A DNA stretch of 64,000 nt from JABCPE02 sp963520375 (GCA_963520375.1 CAUQQF010000008.1:1-64000), one strand, 5' to 3'. Counted from the stretch's first letter, positions 1-8,032 are shown. Notes: a model not told the origin generated them from the sequence alone. Translations and numbers: made by a program.

Positions 1-53
1 GAGTAATTCCGTTTGATAAGTTAGAGGCGTTTTTTAGTGAGCATCTTCAATAA
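1..53 (+). CDS. 3' end of an unidentified CDS (5' end outside window)
   Basis: A frame open from the window edge encodes 16 residues (V-I-P-F-D-K-L-E-A-F-F-S-E-H-L-Q) and stops with TAA at 51-53. A strong palindromic terminator follows 33 bases later, which is what supports it as the end of a real gene. Too little is present to name a family. Confidence 0.45.
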   Translation, partial: VIPFDKLEAFFSEHLQ

Positions 54-86
54 AACAGAGAATAAGACCTAAAACTAATATTACAT

Positions 87-124
87 AAACGAGGGCGCAT
101 CAGAATTCTGATGCGCCCTCGTTT
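87..124. terminator. 38-bp perfect palindrome, terminator-like
   Basis: Both 19-base arms match perfectly and meet with no spacer at an EcoRI-type GAATTC (103-108). The lower stem is GC-rich (GAGGGCGCATC) and a T-run follows on the + strand, as in a Rho-independent terminator. It ends the upstream gene; the 250 bases after it hold no gene, only the rplM promoter. Confidence 0.8.
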
Positions 125-323
125 TTATGTTTGATTATATTTTGTTGTATGGAAGTATTTAAGTATTTAAGCGTTAATGTAATATCCATTATGAAAATTT
201 GATTTATAAATAGGAAGTTATTCATATCCTAAATTTAATAAAATTAACATGTTTTTAGGGCGGGGGAGAATGGTTATTAGAAATAAAAAAGAAAATATTT
301 TTCTCTATTTCAAAAATTATTCA

Positions 324-331
324 TACCTTTG
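324..331 (+). promoter_or_regulatory. -7 element of the rplM-rpsI promoter
   Basis: TACCTTTG matches the Bacteroidetes sigma-70 -7 consensus TAnnTTTG. It lies 45 bases before the rplM start. I see no convincing -33 TTG box at the usual distance. Confidence 0.65.
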
Positions 332-376
332 CAAACCCTTTATGGGAAAAGTATGTTTAATCATAAATGATAAATT

Positions 377-832
377 GTGAATACATTAAGTTACAAAACA
401 GTATCAGCAAACAAGGCTACCGCTAATAAAGAATGGGTTGTGGTAGATGCTGCTGGGCAGCCTTTGGGGCGAATGGCTTCCAAAGTTGCAAAGATTTTGA
501 GAGGTAAGCACAAGACGAATTTCACTCCTCATGTAGATTGTGGAGATAATGTAATCGTTTTGAATGCAGGACAAGTTGCTTTATCAGGCAATAAGTGGGC
601 AGACAAGGAGTATATCTGGCATACAGGATACCCAGGTGGACAGAAATCATTAACAGCTGAAGAATTGCAAAAGAAAGACAGTCTGAGATTGATAGAGCAT
701 GCAGTAAGAGGTATGCTTCCAAAAAACAGATTGGGAAGAACGATTCTTAAAAATCTTCATGTTTATGAAGGAAGTGAGCACAAACACGAAGCTCAACAGC
801 CAAAAGTAATTAACCTTAACGAAATTAAATAA
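377..832 (+). CDS. rplM: 50S ribosomal protein L13
   Basis: Large-subunit protein uL13, which binds 23S rRNA early in 50S assembly. At 151 residues it is the usual Bacteroidetes length. The recognisable core runs from about residue 20 (WVVVDAAGQPLGRMASKVAKI) through GKHKTNFTPHVDCGD and YIWHTGYPGGQK to GMLPKNRLG. It begins with GTG at 377; the N-terminal MNTLSYKTVSANK fits flavobacterial L13 proteins, so I keep that start. It is followed after 2 bases by rpsI, the standard L13-S9 operon, and transcribed from the TACCTTTG promoter at 324. Confidence 0.97.
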   Translation: MNTLSYKTVSANKATANKEWVVVDAAGQPLGRMASKVAKILRGKHKTNFTPHVDCGDNVIVLNAGQVALSGNKWADKEYIWHTGYPGGQKSLTAEELQKKDSLRLIEHAVRGMLPKNRLGRTILKNLHVYEGSEHKHEAQQPKVINLNEIK

Positions 833-834
833 TT

Positions 835-1221
835 ATGTCTATAGTTCACAAGATAGGAAGAAGAAAAACTTCTGTAGCAAGAGTTTATGTGAAACCAGGG
901 ACAGGAAATGTTACTGTTAATGGGAAAGATGCAAAAACTTATTTCTGCACAGATGTATTGGTTTACAAAGTAAATCAGCCGTTTTTATTGACTGAAACTG
1001 TTGGTCAGTACGATGTTACTATCAATGTAGTAGGAGGAGGAACAACAGGTCAGGCTGAAGCTATCAGACTTGGAGTATCTAGAGCATTGTGTGAGATTAA
1101 CGAGGAGTTTAGAGCTGTTCTAAAACCTGCAGGACTTCTTACAAGAGATGCAAGAATGGTAGAAAGAAAGAAACCAGGTCAGAAAAAAGCGAGAAAGAGA
1201 TTCCAGTTCTCTAAGCGTTAA
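835..1221 (+). CDS. rpsI: 30S ribosomal protein S9
   Basis: Small-subunit protein uS9, whose basic C-terminal tail reaches the P-site tRNA. Its 128 residues are typical. Visible hallmarks are IGRRKTSVARVYVKPG near the N-terminus, GGGTTGQAEAIRLGVSRAL in the middle, DARMVERKKPGQKKARK and the terminal FQFSKR. The ATG sits 2 bases after the rplM stop, so the two are almost certainly co-transcribed and translationally coupled. Confidence 0.97.
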   Translation: MSIVHKIGRRKTSVARVYVKPGTGNVTVNGKDAKTYFCTDVLVYKVNQPFLLTETVGQYDVTINVVGGGTTGQAEAIRLGVSRALCEINEEFRAVLKPAGLLTRDARMVERKKPGQKKARKRFQFSKR

Positions 1222-1295
1222 TATTTTGTGTTCAATATACAGTTTTATCTGTATGTTGTTCCGCAAAAACTATTTTATATACAAGTATGCGAGGC

Positions 1296-1400
1296 GTCTA
1301 GCTTAGCAGAAAGTAAAAATTGCCCGTTTAGTTTAGCATCTAAACAGTTCTCCCATCAAAGAACATGTTGATTGCGTAACAGCGGAAAGTAAACTAACAA
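1296..1400 (+). promoter_or_regulatory. candidate structured leader of rpsB
   Basis: The 190-base gap between rpsI and rpsB has no ORF but contains three short successive hairpins: GTTTAG/CTAAAC (1326-1345), GTTCT/AGAAC (1347-1364) and TGTT/AACA (about 1367-1381). The motif GC(A/G)GAAAGTAAA occurs at about 1305 and again just before the start codon. Autoregulatory leaders are common for ribosomal protein genes, so a protein-binding leader is a reasonable inference. The stems are short and could arise by chance. Confidence 0.3.
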
Positions 1401-1411
1401 AAAACAAAAAA

Positions 1412-2137
1412 ATGGCAAAAGTTCAAGTTAAAGACTTATTAGAAGCAGGAGTACATTTCGGTCACATGACTAGAAAGTGGAATCCTAATATGGCTCCATA
1501 CATTTTTATGGAGAAAAATGGTATTCACATCATTGATTTACATAAAACAGCTGTGAAATTAGAGGAGGCTTGTTCTGCTCTTGAAAAAATCACTTCAGCT
1601 GGTAAAAAAGTTCTTTTCGTAGCTACTAAAAAACAAGCTAAAGAAGTAGTAGCAAAACACGCTCAAGAACTTAATATGCCTTACATCACAGAAAGATGGC
1701 CAGGTGGAATGCTTACTAACTTCGTTACTATCAGGAAAGCGGTTAAGAAAATGAATGCTATTGATAAAATGAAGAAAGATGGTACATTCGAAACTTTATC
1801 TAAAAAAGAAAGATTGCAAGTAGACAGACAAAGAGCTAATCTAGAGAAGAACTTAGGTTCTATCGCTGACATGGTTCGTCTTCCTTCTGCTATCTTTGTG
1901 GTAGATATCATGAGAGAGCACATCGCTGTTACAGAAGCTAAAAAATTAGGTATTCCTGTATTTGGTATCGTGGATACTAACTCAGACCCTAGAAAAGTAG
2001 ATTTCGTAATTCCAGGAAACGATGACGCTTCTAAATCTATCGATATGATTCTTTCTATCGTTTCTGCTTCTGTAAAAGAAGGTTTGTCTCAAAAGAAATC
2101 TTCTGAAAAAGCAGCAAAAGAAGAATCTGCTGAATAA
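1412..2137 (+). CDS. rpsB: 30S ribosomal protein S2
   Basis: Small-subunit protein uS2, which joins late in 30S assembly and helps recruit S1. Its 241 residues include the family signatures LLEAGVHFGHMTRKWNPNM at residues 8-26, WPGGMLTNF, and the IPVFGIVDTNSDP segment. The C-terminus is a Lys/Ser/Glu-rich tail. The start is an ATG after an A-rich stretch. tsf, which usually follows rpsB, is absent: a terminator begins 24 bases after the stop codon. Confidence 0.97.
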   Translation: MAKVQVKDLLEAGVHFGHMTRKWNPNMAPYIFMEKNGIHIIDLHKTAVKLEEACSALEKITSAGKKVLFVATKKQAKEVVAKHAQELNMPYITERWPGGMLTNFVTIRKAVKKMNAIDKMKKDGTFETLSKKERLQVDRQRANLEKNLGSIADMVRLPSAIFVVDIMREHIAVTEAKKLGIPVFGIVDTNSDPRKVDFVIPGNDDASKSIDMILSIVSASVKEGLSQKKSSEKAAKEESAE

Positions 2138-2161
2138 TAAATTTAGAAGATAGAAATATAT

Positions 2162-2191
2162 AAAAACACCTAATTTATTAGGTGTTTTTTT
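2162..2191 (+). terminator. Rho-independent terminator after rpsB
   Basis: Stem ACACCTAA/TTAGGTGT with flanking A- and T-runs, closing the rplM-rpsI-rpsB unit. Confidence 0.85.
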
Positions 2192-2240
2192 GTTTTGCAT
2201 AATGTTAAAATTTAAATTTTGATATTATGAAAATAAGCAC

Positions 2241-2248
2241 TATATTTG
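2241..2248 (+). promoter_or_regulatory. -7 element upstream of the 6S-like RNA
   Basis: TATATTTG matches TAnnTTTG exactly and lies about 45 bases before the long hairpin, giving a predicted transcript start near 2255. Confidence 0.6.
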
Positions 2249-2254
2249 TAAGGA

Positions 2255-2440
2255 TTTTTAGAAATAGAAAGCGTTAATCTTATTATCCCTTCAATAGGAA
2301 TCTGGTAAATTCAAGTAGAGACAGGGAAGTTAAGTTGAACGCTCACGCCTATAATTGGGCGTGGGTTTTCACTTGTCTATGTCTCTCGGCTTACCAGAGC
2401 CTCTATTGATAGATAAGTGATTATAGACCTACGCCTTTCT
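2255..2440 (+). ncRNA. 6S-like RNA (6S-Flavo type)
   Basis: This non-coding stretch folds into one long rod. The pairings, outside in, are TCAATAG (2291-2297) with CTATTGA (2403-2409), TCTGGTAA (2301) with TTACCAGA (2391), GAGACA (2318) with TGTCTC (2380), an AAGTTGAA/TTCACTT segment, and CTCACGCC (2342) with GGCGTGGG (2358). A long duplex interrupted by internal loops, with its own promoter, is the architecture of 6S RNA, which mimics an open promoter and sequesters RNA polymerase. The 6S-Flavo family is known from Bacteroidetes. The rod is seen directly; the family name is recognition, not a covariance-model hit. The ends are approximate: a TAGACCTA/TAGGTCTA pair (2424-2474) may belong to the 3' end. 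Confidence 0.65.
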
Positions 2441-2503
2441 TTGTGTCTTAATTATTTATTTTACTTTAGGTCTAGGTAAAAACAATATTTAAAATTTGTT
2501 TTT

Positions 2504-2791
2504 ATGAGAAAATTAGTATTATTGGGTACATCATGCATTATTTTGTCAAGTTGTATGATAGGGGTAACTGCTAGAACAGTCTATGGAGCTACTGAAAAAA
2601 GGTTAATTCAAACAGTTGCTATAGAACAAAACTGCCCTAAAGATAGTGTTAAAATAGTTGATAAGGTTAAAGTTGCTGGACACGCTACTTATGCTTTAGA
2701 AGCTTGTGGAGAGAGAAAAATATATAAACAAATAGGTTCTGTATTTATGGAAGCATCGCAAGCTGAAAAAATAATAGGAACTTCTAAGTAA
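2504..2791 (+). CDS. small lipoprotein with two conserved-looking Cys
   Basis: A 95-residue protein with a lipoprotein signal: basic MRK, a hydrophobic core, and the lipobox LSSC (Cys17). The mature part holds C-P-K-D-S-V-x-I-V near residue 44 and Y-A-L-E-A-C-G...K-I-Y near residue 68. I associate this pattern, one Cys in each of two strands, with small bacterial lipoproteins of unknown function. It lies alone between the 6S-like RNA and a convergent transporter gene. No function can be assigned. Confidence 0.75.
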   Translation: MRKLVLLGTSCIILSSCMIGVTARTVYGATEKRLIQTVAIEQNCPKDSVKIVDKVKVAGHATYALEACGERKIYKQIGSVFMEASQAEKIIGTSK

Positions 2792-2811
2792 TATTGATTT
2801 ATTAGTTAAAT

Positions 2812-2850
2812 AAAAAGCAATAACACATAATAACTGTGTTATTGCTTTTT
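2812..2850. terminator. bidirectional terminator
   Basis: A long perfect stem (AAAAAGCAATAACACA with its complement) around a 7-base loop, with A- and T-runs on both sides. It serves both the lipoprotein gene and the convergent transporter gene. Confidence 0.9.
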
Positions 2851-2860
2851 TATGGTCAAT

Positions 2861-4546
2861 TTATATAAATAATAAAATCAGCATCTGGGCTATGAAAATC
2901 CTCAGAATGGTTACCATTGGATAGACTTGCGCATACGCCTGAACAGGTATATCTGAATCCAAATAAGAAGTACTGAAAGACAGTGCAGCGGTGTCTGTGT
3001 AAGCCCCACTGATTAGCCCTGATAAACTGAGAAAATCCAGTTTGTAGTAAAATCTTCCCACTAAAATAATGAAAATACAAGGAACAAGGGTAATGATAGA
3101 GCCGTAAAACAGCCATAGCCAACCATTATAATGAATGAAATTATCATAAAATTTGGCTCCGGCAGTTATTCCTAATGAAGCGAAGAATAAACAAATTCCC
3201 AGCTCTCGCATAAAATGAATTCCCCCATTATTAAAATAAGAATAAATAAAACTAATTCTTCCATAACGGCTGATGATAAGGGCTGCCAATAGAGGCCCTG
3301 CAGCAAAACCTAGCTTTATCGGCAGCGGCATAGATGGGACAAAAATAGGTATAGAACCAATTAAAATCCCTAAAAGAATTCCCCCAAATAAGGACAAGAA
3401 ATCTGGTTTCAGCAGGACTTTTTCTGAGTCGCCTATCAGTTCTTTTGCTTTTTGGATGGATTCTTCTTTTCCTACAACACGGATTTTATCCCCATAGAAA
3501 AGAACAAGCGAAGGTCTTGCCAAAATTTCTTCCCCAGCACGGAAAATACGGGTGATTTTTAGGTCATATTTCCCGAATAAATCAAGGTCGGATAATTTTT
3601 TATGCACCGCAGTTTTTTTGGTAACGAAGAGGTTTTTGACCATGATTTCTCCTCCCTCGATGAAGGAATTTGATGAAATTCGCCCTATTTGACTGATGAA
3701 AAAATCTACATCAGGCTCAGTTCCTACAATCATTAGGACATCTCTATCGTTTAGAATTACACCAGATTCAGGAGTGATAACCTCTTTGGTACCGCTTCTT
3801 TTTAGGTGCGTGACGATAATATTTTTGTCAATTTTTTTAATCGCTTCACGAATAGTTTTACCCACGAAATGAGGATTTGTAATTCTACATTTCTTTGGAA
3901 TAATGGGCTGGGAACGATGAATGATTCGCTCTCTGAATTTGACTAATTCTTTCTGTGGATCTATTTTTAGTAAAACTCTTGCAATAATAATAGAAAAAAT
4001 TACTCCCAAAACTCCCATAGGATAGGTGATAGCGTAGCCTATGGCAGGGCTGTTCAGGTGTCTGTCAGGGAACTGTGGGCGCAGTTCGTCAATCATGTTT
4101 TTTGCGGCTCCTAGGGCAGGCGTGCTGGTTACCGAACCAGACAAAATCCCCACCGTGTTTTCTATTCCTAAATCTGTATTTAGAAATATGATGAAAGCTA
4201 ATGAAGTACTGAGAAGAATACCACTTGCCGCCAGAATATTGTATTTCAGTCCCTGAGCTTTAAAGGCTGAAAAAAACGATGGACCGAGCTGTAAACCAAT
4301 AGCATAGACAAAGAAAATCAGCCCCAAATCTTTGATAAAATTAGAAATGGAAGCATCCATCCTATAGCCATAATGCCCTAAAAAAAGCCCAGCAAACATC
4401 ACTGCCGAAACTCCTAAAGAAGTGTTTTTAATCTTTAAATTTCCTAAAAATACCCCCAAGCCAATTGTTAAAATCATCACAATTAGAGATTGTATGGCTG
4501 TAGGGTTTTCGTTTGGTAATAAAAGTTGTGAAATCCAATCAAGCAT
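2861..4546 (-). CDS. AspT/YidE-type putative transporter (AAE family)
   Basis: Polytopic inner-membrane protein of 561 residues built like the aspartate:alanine exchanger family. There is an N-terminal block of about five membrane segments, a central soluble region with two TrkA_C-like repeats (each with a G-K-T-I-R-E or G-D-x-x-x-V-V-G type turn), and a second membrane block. The N-terminal G-L-F-L-G-H-Y-G-Y segment and the late G-A-Y-T-D-T-A-A-L segment fit the duplicated transporter domain. Members exchange small carboxylates or amino acids, but most are uncharacterised, so no substrate is claimed. It is transcribed from a TAAATTTG element at 4573-4580, divergently from the M48 protease gene. 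Confidence 0.85.
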   Translation of the reverse strand: MLDWISQLLLPNENPTAIQSLIVMILTIGLGVFLGNLKIKNTSLGVSAVMFAGLFLGHYGYRMDASISNFIKDLGLIFFVYAIGLQLGPSFFSAFKAQGLKYNILAASGILLSTSLAFIIFLNTDLGIENTVGILSGSVTSTPALGAAKNMIDELRPQFPDRHLNSPAIGYAITYPMGVLGVIFSIIIARVLLKIDPQKELVKFRERIIHRSQPIIPKKCRITNPHFVGKTIREAIKKIDKNIIVTHLKRSGTKEVITPESGVILNDRDVLMIVGTEPDVDFFISQIGRISSNSFIEGGEIMVKNLFVTKKTAVHKKLSDLDLFGKYDLKITRIFRAGEEILARPSLVLFYGDKIRVVGKEESIQKAKELIGDSEKVLLKPDFLSLFGGILLGILIGSIPIFVPSMPLPIKLGFAAGPLLAALIISRYGRISFIYSYFNNGGIHFMRELGICLFFASLGITAGAKFYDNFIHYNGWLWLFYGSIITLVPCIFIILVGRFYYKLDFLSLSGLISGAYTDTAALSFSTSYLDSDIPVQAYAQVYPMVTILRIFIAQMLILLFI

Positions 4547-4572
4547 CGATTATATATAGTTTTTATCCTTTG

Positions 4573-4580
4573 CAAATTTA
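4573..4580 (-). promoter_or_regulatory. -7 element of the transporter gene
   Basis: CAAATTTA on the + strand is TAAATTTG on the minus strand, 27 bases before the start codon. Confidence 0.6.
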
Positions 4581-4654
4581 AAGCAAATCTTGAAAAATAA
4601 AAAAGACTTAATAACAATAAATTGAACTTTTATTTATATTTGAACTAAAATTTA

Positions 4655-4662
4655 TACATTTG
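4655..4662 (+). promoter_or_regulatory. -7 element of the M48 protease operon
   Basis: TACATTTG matches TAnnTTTG, 16 bases before the start codon. A second match, TATATTTG, lies at 4635-4642. Confidence 0.6.
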
Positions 4663-4677
4663 GATAAAATTTAGAAT

Positions 4678-5481
4678 ATGAAAGTAAAAGTTTTAGCCTC
4701 AGGGTTACTATGTTCAGCAGTGTTTGTAGCTTGTGTTACGAACCCTATGACAGGGCGAAGCAGTCTGCAGTTTCAGAATGACAGCGAACTAGCGCAGATG
4801 GCACTCACCCAGTATAGAAATACTTTGTCTAAATCAAAAGTAATAAGCAATACCAATGAAGCAAAACAAGTAAAAAATGTAGGACAGAGAATAAAAAATG
4901 CAGCGGAAAGCTATTATAAAGCGATTGGGAGGGAAAAGGCTTTGTCAAGCTATAATTGGGAATTTAACTTGATTGAAGACAAACAAGTCAATGCATGGTG
5001 TATGCCAGGTGGGAAAGTAGCATTCTACACAGGAATTATGCCTATATGTAAGACAGAAACAGGTGTGGCTGTGGTTATGGGACACGAAGTAGCCCATGCA
5101 CTAGCAGGACATGGAAATGAGAGAGTTTCTTCAGCAATGTTAGCCCAAGTGGGAGGAACATTAATCAGTGGAGCGATTAAGAATAATACAATAGCATCAG
5201 TTTTTAACCAGTTGTATCCAATAGGAGCGCAAGTGGGACTTCTAGCATATGGAAGAAAACAGGAGCTGGAAGCAGATCAAATGGGACTTTATCTAATGGC
5301 GATAGCAGGGTATGACCCTAGGGAAGCTCAGCCATTCTGGCATAGAATGGAGGCGGCATCTGGTGGAGCAAGACAGCCAGAGTTTCTCTCTACTCACCCG
5401 AATCCAGAGAACAGAAGAAAAGATATGGATAAATACATGCCTAAAGCATTAGAATATTATAGAGCATCAGGAGGAAAATAA
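4678..5481 (+). CDS. M48 family zinc metalloprotease, lipoprotein (LoiP-like)
   Basis: A 267-residue lipoprotein (lipobox ending at Cys19, VFVAC) with a periplasmic M48 peptidase domain. The zinc site is HEVAH at residues 136-140 with the third ligand Glu198 in QELEADQMG. Family members such as E. coli LoiP/YcaL and the BepA core act in outer-membrane protein quality control, and the same role is plausible here. The C-terminal STHPNPENR motif is also typical. A small membrane protein gene follows after 19 bases, probably in the same operon. Confidence 0.92.
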   Translation: MKVKVLASGLLCSAVFVACVTNPMTGRSSLQFQNDSELAQMALTQYRNTLSKSKVISNTNEAKQVKNVGQRIKNAAESYYKAIGREKALSSYNWEFNLIEDKQVNAWCMPGGKVAFYTGIMPICKTETGVAVVMGHEVAHALAGHGNERVSSAMLAQVGGTLISGAIKNNTIASVFNQLYPIGAQVGLLAYGRKQELEADQMGLYLMAIAGYDPREAQPFWHRMEAASGGARQPEFLSTHPNPENRRKDMDKYMPKALEYYRASGGK

Positions 5482-5500
5482 AAATTAAATTAAAAAAGAT

Positions 5501-5788
5501 ATGAAAAGTTTATCAATAGTAGGAGGGATTTTGCTGCTTATCTCGGGAGCGATGTTTTATTATTCCACAGATTTTTTGTTAGAAAAAATCACGATGTCCC
5601 ACATGATGGGAGTGATGGGCGGAATAGGAATCGGTCTTATCATCGGTGGAATAGTGGGCTATATCAGTAAAGGTTCGGCCATAAGAGAGGAGGAAAAAAG
5701 AAAGCAGTTTGCCCAATTACAGAAACAAAACAAAGAATTAGAAAAGAAAGTGGAGAACATCAATAATAATGGTTCTTCTAATGTTTAA
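5501..5788 (+). CDS. small membrane protein with coiled-coil tail
   Basis: A 95-residue protein with two hydrophobic segments (about residues 5-25 and 37-58, the second very Gly/Ile-rich: GGIGIGLIIGGIVGY). A highly charged tail (about 60-88, EEEKRKQFAQLQKQNKELEK) is predicted to form a coiled coil. It probably sits in the inner membrane with the coil in the cytoplasm. It lies directly behind the M48 protease gene and before a terminator, so it is likely co-transcribed. I do not recognise the family. Confidence 0.7.
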   Translation: MKSLSIVGGILLLISGAMFYYSTDFLLEKITMSHMMGVMGGIGIGLIIGGIVGYISKGSAIREEEKRKQFAQLQKQNKELEKKVENINNNGSSNV

Positions 5789-5794
5789 AGAGAC

Positions 5795-5828
5795 AAAAAA
5801 GCTCGGGAAAATTTTCCCGAGCTTTTTT
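5795..5828. terminator. 34-bp perfect palindromic terminator
   Basis: Arms of A6-GCTCGGGAAAA and its exact complement meet without a loop, and T-runs occur on both strands. It ends the M48 operon and the convergent outer-membrane protein gene. Confidence 0.92.
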
Positions 5829-5850
5829 GTTTAATGATAAAAATTTAAAT

Positions 5851-6468
5851 CTAAAACTCATACCCAACCCCCAGAACTACGAAGCTAGGACGGTTGTCAT
5901 ATCTCACAGTTTCGGAAATGTTGTTGTTGATAAAATCTCTTTGGTCTTTGGAGAAACTTCCTTCATATCTCGCATTGATGATGAAGTTAGACAATCTAGC
6001 CTCTGCACCAACCTGATAGCCAACAGTGAATTTATTCCCTGCTTTTTCTTTGAAATTATTCCATGTATTTTCTTTTGCAAGGTTGTAGGAAGCCACAGGC
6101 CCTACGAAAACCCCTAAATTATCCGAAATAAGGTTTACTCCGACTAATACAGGAACATCTATTCTGTTGGTTTTTGCTTTCAAAGTTGTTTTAGTTCTTC
6201 TTTCAGTGAATGAATTATTAAAAGAAGTGTAATAAATTTCAGGCATTATGAACAAGGGAGTTGAAGGAAGGTTTACTCTAGCTGAAAGCCCTACATTAAA
6301 CCCCGCGCTCTTGCTGCCAGAATCTGTGTAATCTATTACAGATCTTTTTATTTCAGACCATTTGGAAGAACTAGTATTAAGCAAAACATTCGCTTTTACG
6401 CCTATTTTCACTTGTGAAAATCCCATTAATGAAAGCCCTAAAAGAGCCATACTTGAAATCTTTTTCAT
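5851..6468 (-). CDS. outer-membrane beta-barrel protein (PorT/OMP_b-brl type)
   Basis: A 205-residue protein starting MKKISSMALLGLSLMGFSQ, a Sec signal with cleavage after FSQ. It continues as alternating short amphipathic strands and ends in Y-E-F, the terminal aromatic expected of a barrel. An upstream in-frame ATG at 6513 would add 15 residues that do not look like a signal peptide and would overlap mlaF, so I take the ATG at 6468. It has the size of an eight-stranded barrel. No ligand can be inferred. It follows mlaE-mlaF on the same strand. Confidence 0.8.
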   Translation of the reverse strand: MKKISSMALLGLSLMGFSQVKIGVKANVLLNTSSSKWSEIKRSVIDYTDSGSKSAGFNVGLSARVNLPSTPLFIMPEIYYTSFNNSFTERRTKTTLKAKTNRIDVPVLVGVNLISDNLGVFVGPVASYNLAKENTWNNFKEKAGNKFTVGYQVGAEARLSNFIINARYEGSFSKDQRDFINNNISETVRYDNRPSFVVLGVGYEF

Positions 6469-6505
6469 AATATTTGAATTTAATATGATAAGATTATAAC
6501 GAGGA

Positions 6506-7279
6506 TTAAACATTTTTATTGTGATTTAATAAATATTGTCTCAATTCTTTAAACAATTCGGAAGAATAAACAAAATCTATTAAATATTGGCTTTCTGCAT
6601 TGATGAGGATATCTTTGTTCCCTTCCCATTCTTTCACGCCTTTTCTTAGATACACGATTTTCTCACCGATAGTCATCACTGAGTTCATATCGTGGGTGTT
6701 GATAATGGTAGTGGTGTTATATCTTTGGGTAATTTCTTTGATTAGATCATCTATAACCTTTGATGTATAAGGGTCCAGCCCAGAGTTTGGCTCATCACAG
6801 AAGAGGTATTTAGGATTGTTCACGATGGCTCTCGCGATGGCTACCCTTTTCTGCATCCCTCCAGAAATTTCGGATGGATACTTGTGGTCTGCGTTTTCTA
6901 GATGAACATCGTCTATTACTTCTTTTACGCGTTTTTTCTTTTCGGTATAGGTAAGGTTGGTAAACATATCCAGCGGGAACATGATGTTTTCCTCCACGGT
7001 CATAGAGTCAAACAGCGCACTCCCTTGGAATACTGTTCCTATCTCTGCTCTCAGCTCTTGTTTCTGTTTTGGTGTCATTTCTACGATGTTTCGCCCATCG
7101 AAGAGGATGCTTCCGCTGGTAGGTTCAAAGACATTTAATAATGACTTCAAAAATACAGTTTTCCCAGAACCACTCTGCCCGATGATGAGATTGATTTTCC
7201 CTGTTTCCAGCGTGGTGGTTATTCCTTTTAGAATTTCGGTGTCCCCAAAACTTTTCTTTAAATCTACTACTTCTATCAT
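6506..7279 (-). CDS. mlaF: MlaF-like ABC transporter ATPase
   Basis: A 257-residue ABC ATPase that powers phospholipid trafficking with the MlaE permease. Motifs: Walker A GQSGSGKT (34-41), signature SGGMQ (139-143), Walker B YLFCDEP (158-164) and the switch His in INTHD. The SGGMQKR signature with L-D-P-Y-T after Walker B is typical of the MlaF/Mkl branch. Its start codon overlaps the mlaE stop (TAATG), so the two are translationally coupled. No MCE-domain gene (mlaD) is next to it in this window. Confidence 0.9.
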   Translation of the reverse strand: MIEVVDLKKSFGDTEILKGITTTLETGKINLIIGQSGSGKTVFLKSLLNVFEPTSGSILFDGRNIVEMTPKQKQELRAEIGTVFQGSALFDSMTVEENIMFPLDMFTNLTYTEKKKRVKEVIDDVHLENADHKYPSEISGGMQKRVAIARAIVNNPKYLFCDEPNSGLDPYTSKVIDDLIKEITQRYNTTTIINTHDMNSVMTIGEKIVYLRKGVKEWEGNKDILINAESQYLIDFVYSSELFKELRQYLLNHNKNV

Positions 7280-8028
7280 TAGCCTAAGAACATTTGAGTT
7301 AAAATTAAGTTAGCGATGATGATGGCTACAATAGTCCAAACTACCGCTTGGGTACTTGCTCGCCCTACTTCCAGCGATCCGCCTTTTACATTATAGCCAA
7401 AATATGCTGGAATGGTTGCAATGAGAAACGCAAAAACCGCCGTTTTCATAAAAGCATACCAAATAAAGAAAGTAGGAAAATCCATCTGAACCCCTGTGAT
7501 ATAGTTAGATTCTGTCCAAGAGCCAGTGAAAACCCCAGCCAGATATCCTCCAAAAACTCCCACTACGATACTGATAGCAATGAGCAGAGGATTAAAAATA
7601 ACACAAGCCAAAATCTTCGGAAGGATAAGGAAGTTAGCCGAGTTTACTCCCATAATATCCAAAGCATCAATCTGTTCCGTTACCCGCATTGTCCCAATAG
7701 AAGACGCGATATAAGAACCCACTTTCCCCGCTAAAATCACACTGATAATCGTAGGTGAAAATTCCAAGATGAGAACCACTTTTGTAGCGTGTCCTACATA
7801 AGGCAGCGGAATGGGAATAGATGCTGTACTAAAGTTATTATACATCTGTATAGCGACCACCGCCCCTACGAATAGGGAAGTGAATAATACTAAACCAAAA
7901 GAATCAACTCCCAAATCGTTGATTTCTCTCATGAAAAGCTTTGAAAAAACCTTGGATTTCTGTGGTTTTCTCAGTACTTTTCCTAAAAGGAGCACATATT
8001 CTCCTAAACTTCTGAACATTCTAAACAT
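7279..8028 (-). CDS. mlaE: MlaE-like ABC transporter permease
   Basis: Inner-membrane permease of the Mla/Mkl type, 249 residues with five to six hydrophobic segments. Family hallmarks are A-V-V-A-I-Q-M near residue 60, E-F-S-P-T-I-I-S-V-I-L-A-G-K-V-G-S, and the M-R-V-T-E-Q-I-D-A-L coupling helix that docks on the ATPase. It acts with the overlapping downstream ATPase gene in lipid transport between the membranes. The start codon lies only 4 bases after a perfect -7 element (8033-8040), so the mRNA may have almost no leader. Confidence 0.9.
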   Translation of the reverse strand: MFRMFRSLGEYVLLLGKVLRKPQKSKVFSKLFMREINDLGVDSFGLVLFTSLFVGAVVAIQMYNNFSTASIPIPLPYVGHATKVVLILEFSPTIISVILAGKVGSYIASSIGTMRVTEQIDALDIMGVNSANFLILPKILACVIFNPLLIAISIVVGVFGGYLAGVFTGSWTESNYITGVQMDFPTFFIWYAFMKTAVFAFLIATIPAYFGYNVKGGSLEVGRASTQAVVWTIVAIIIANLILTQMFLG

Positions 8029-8032
8029 GATG

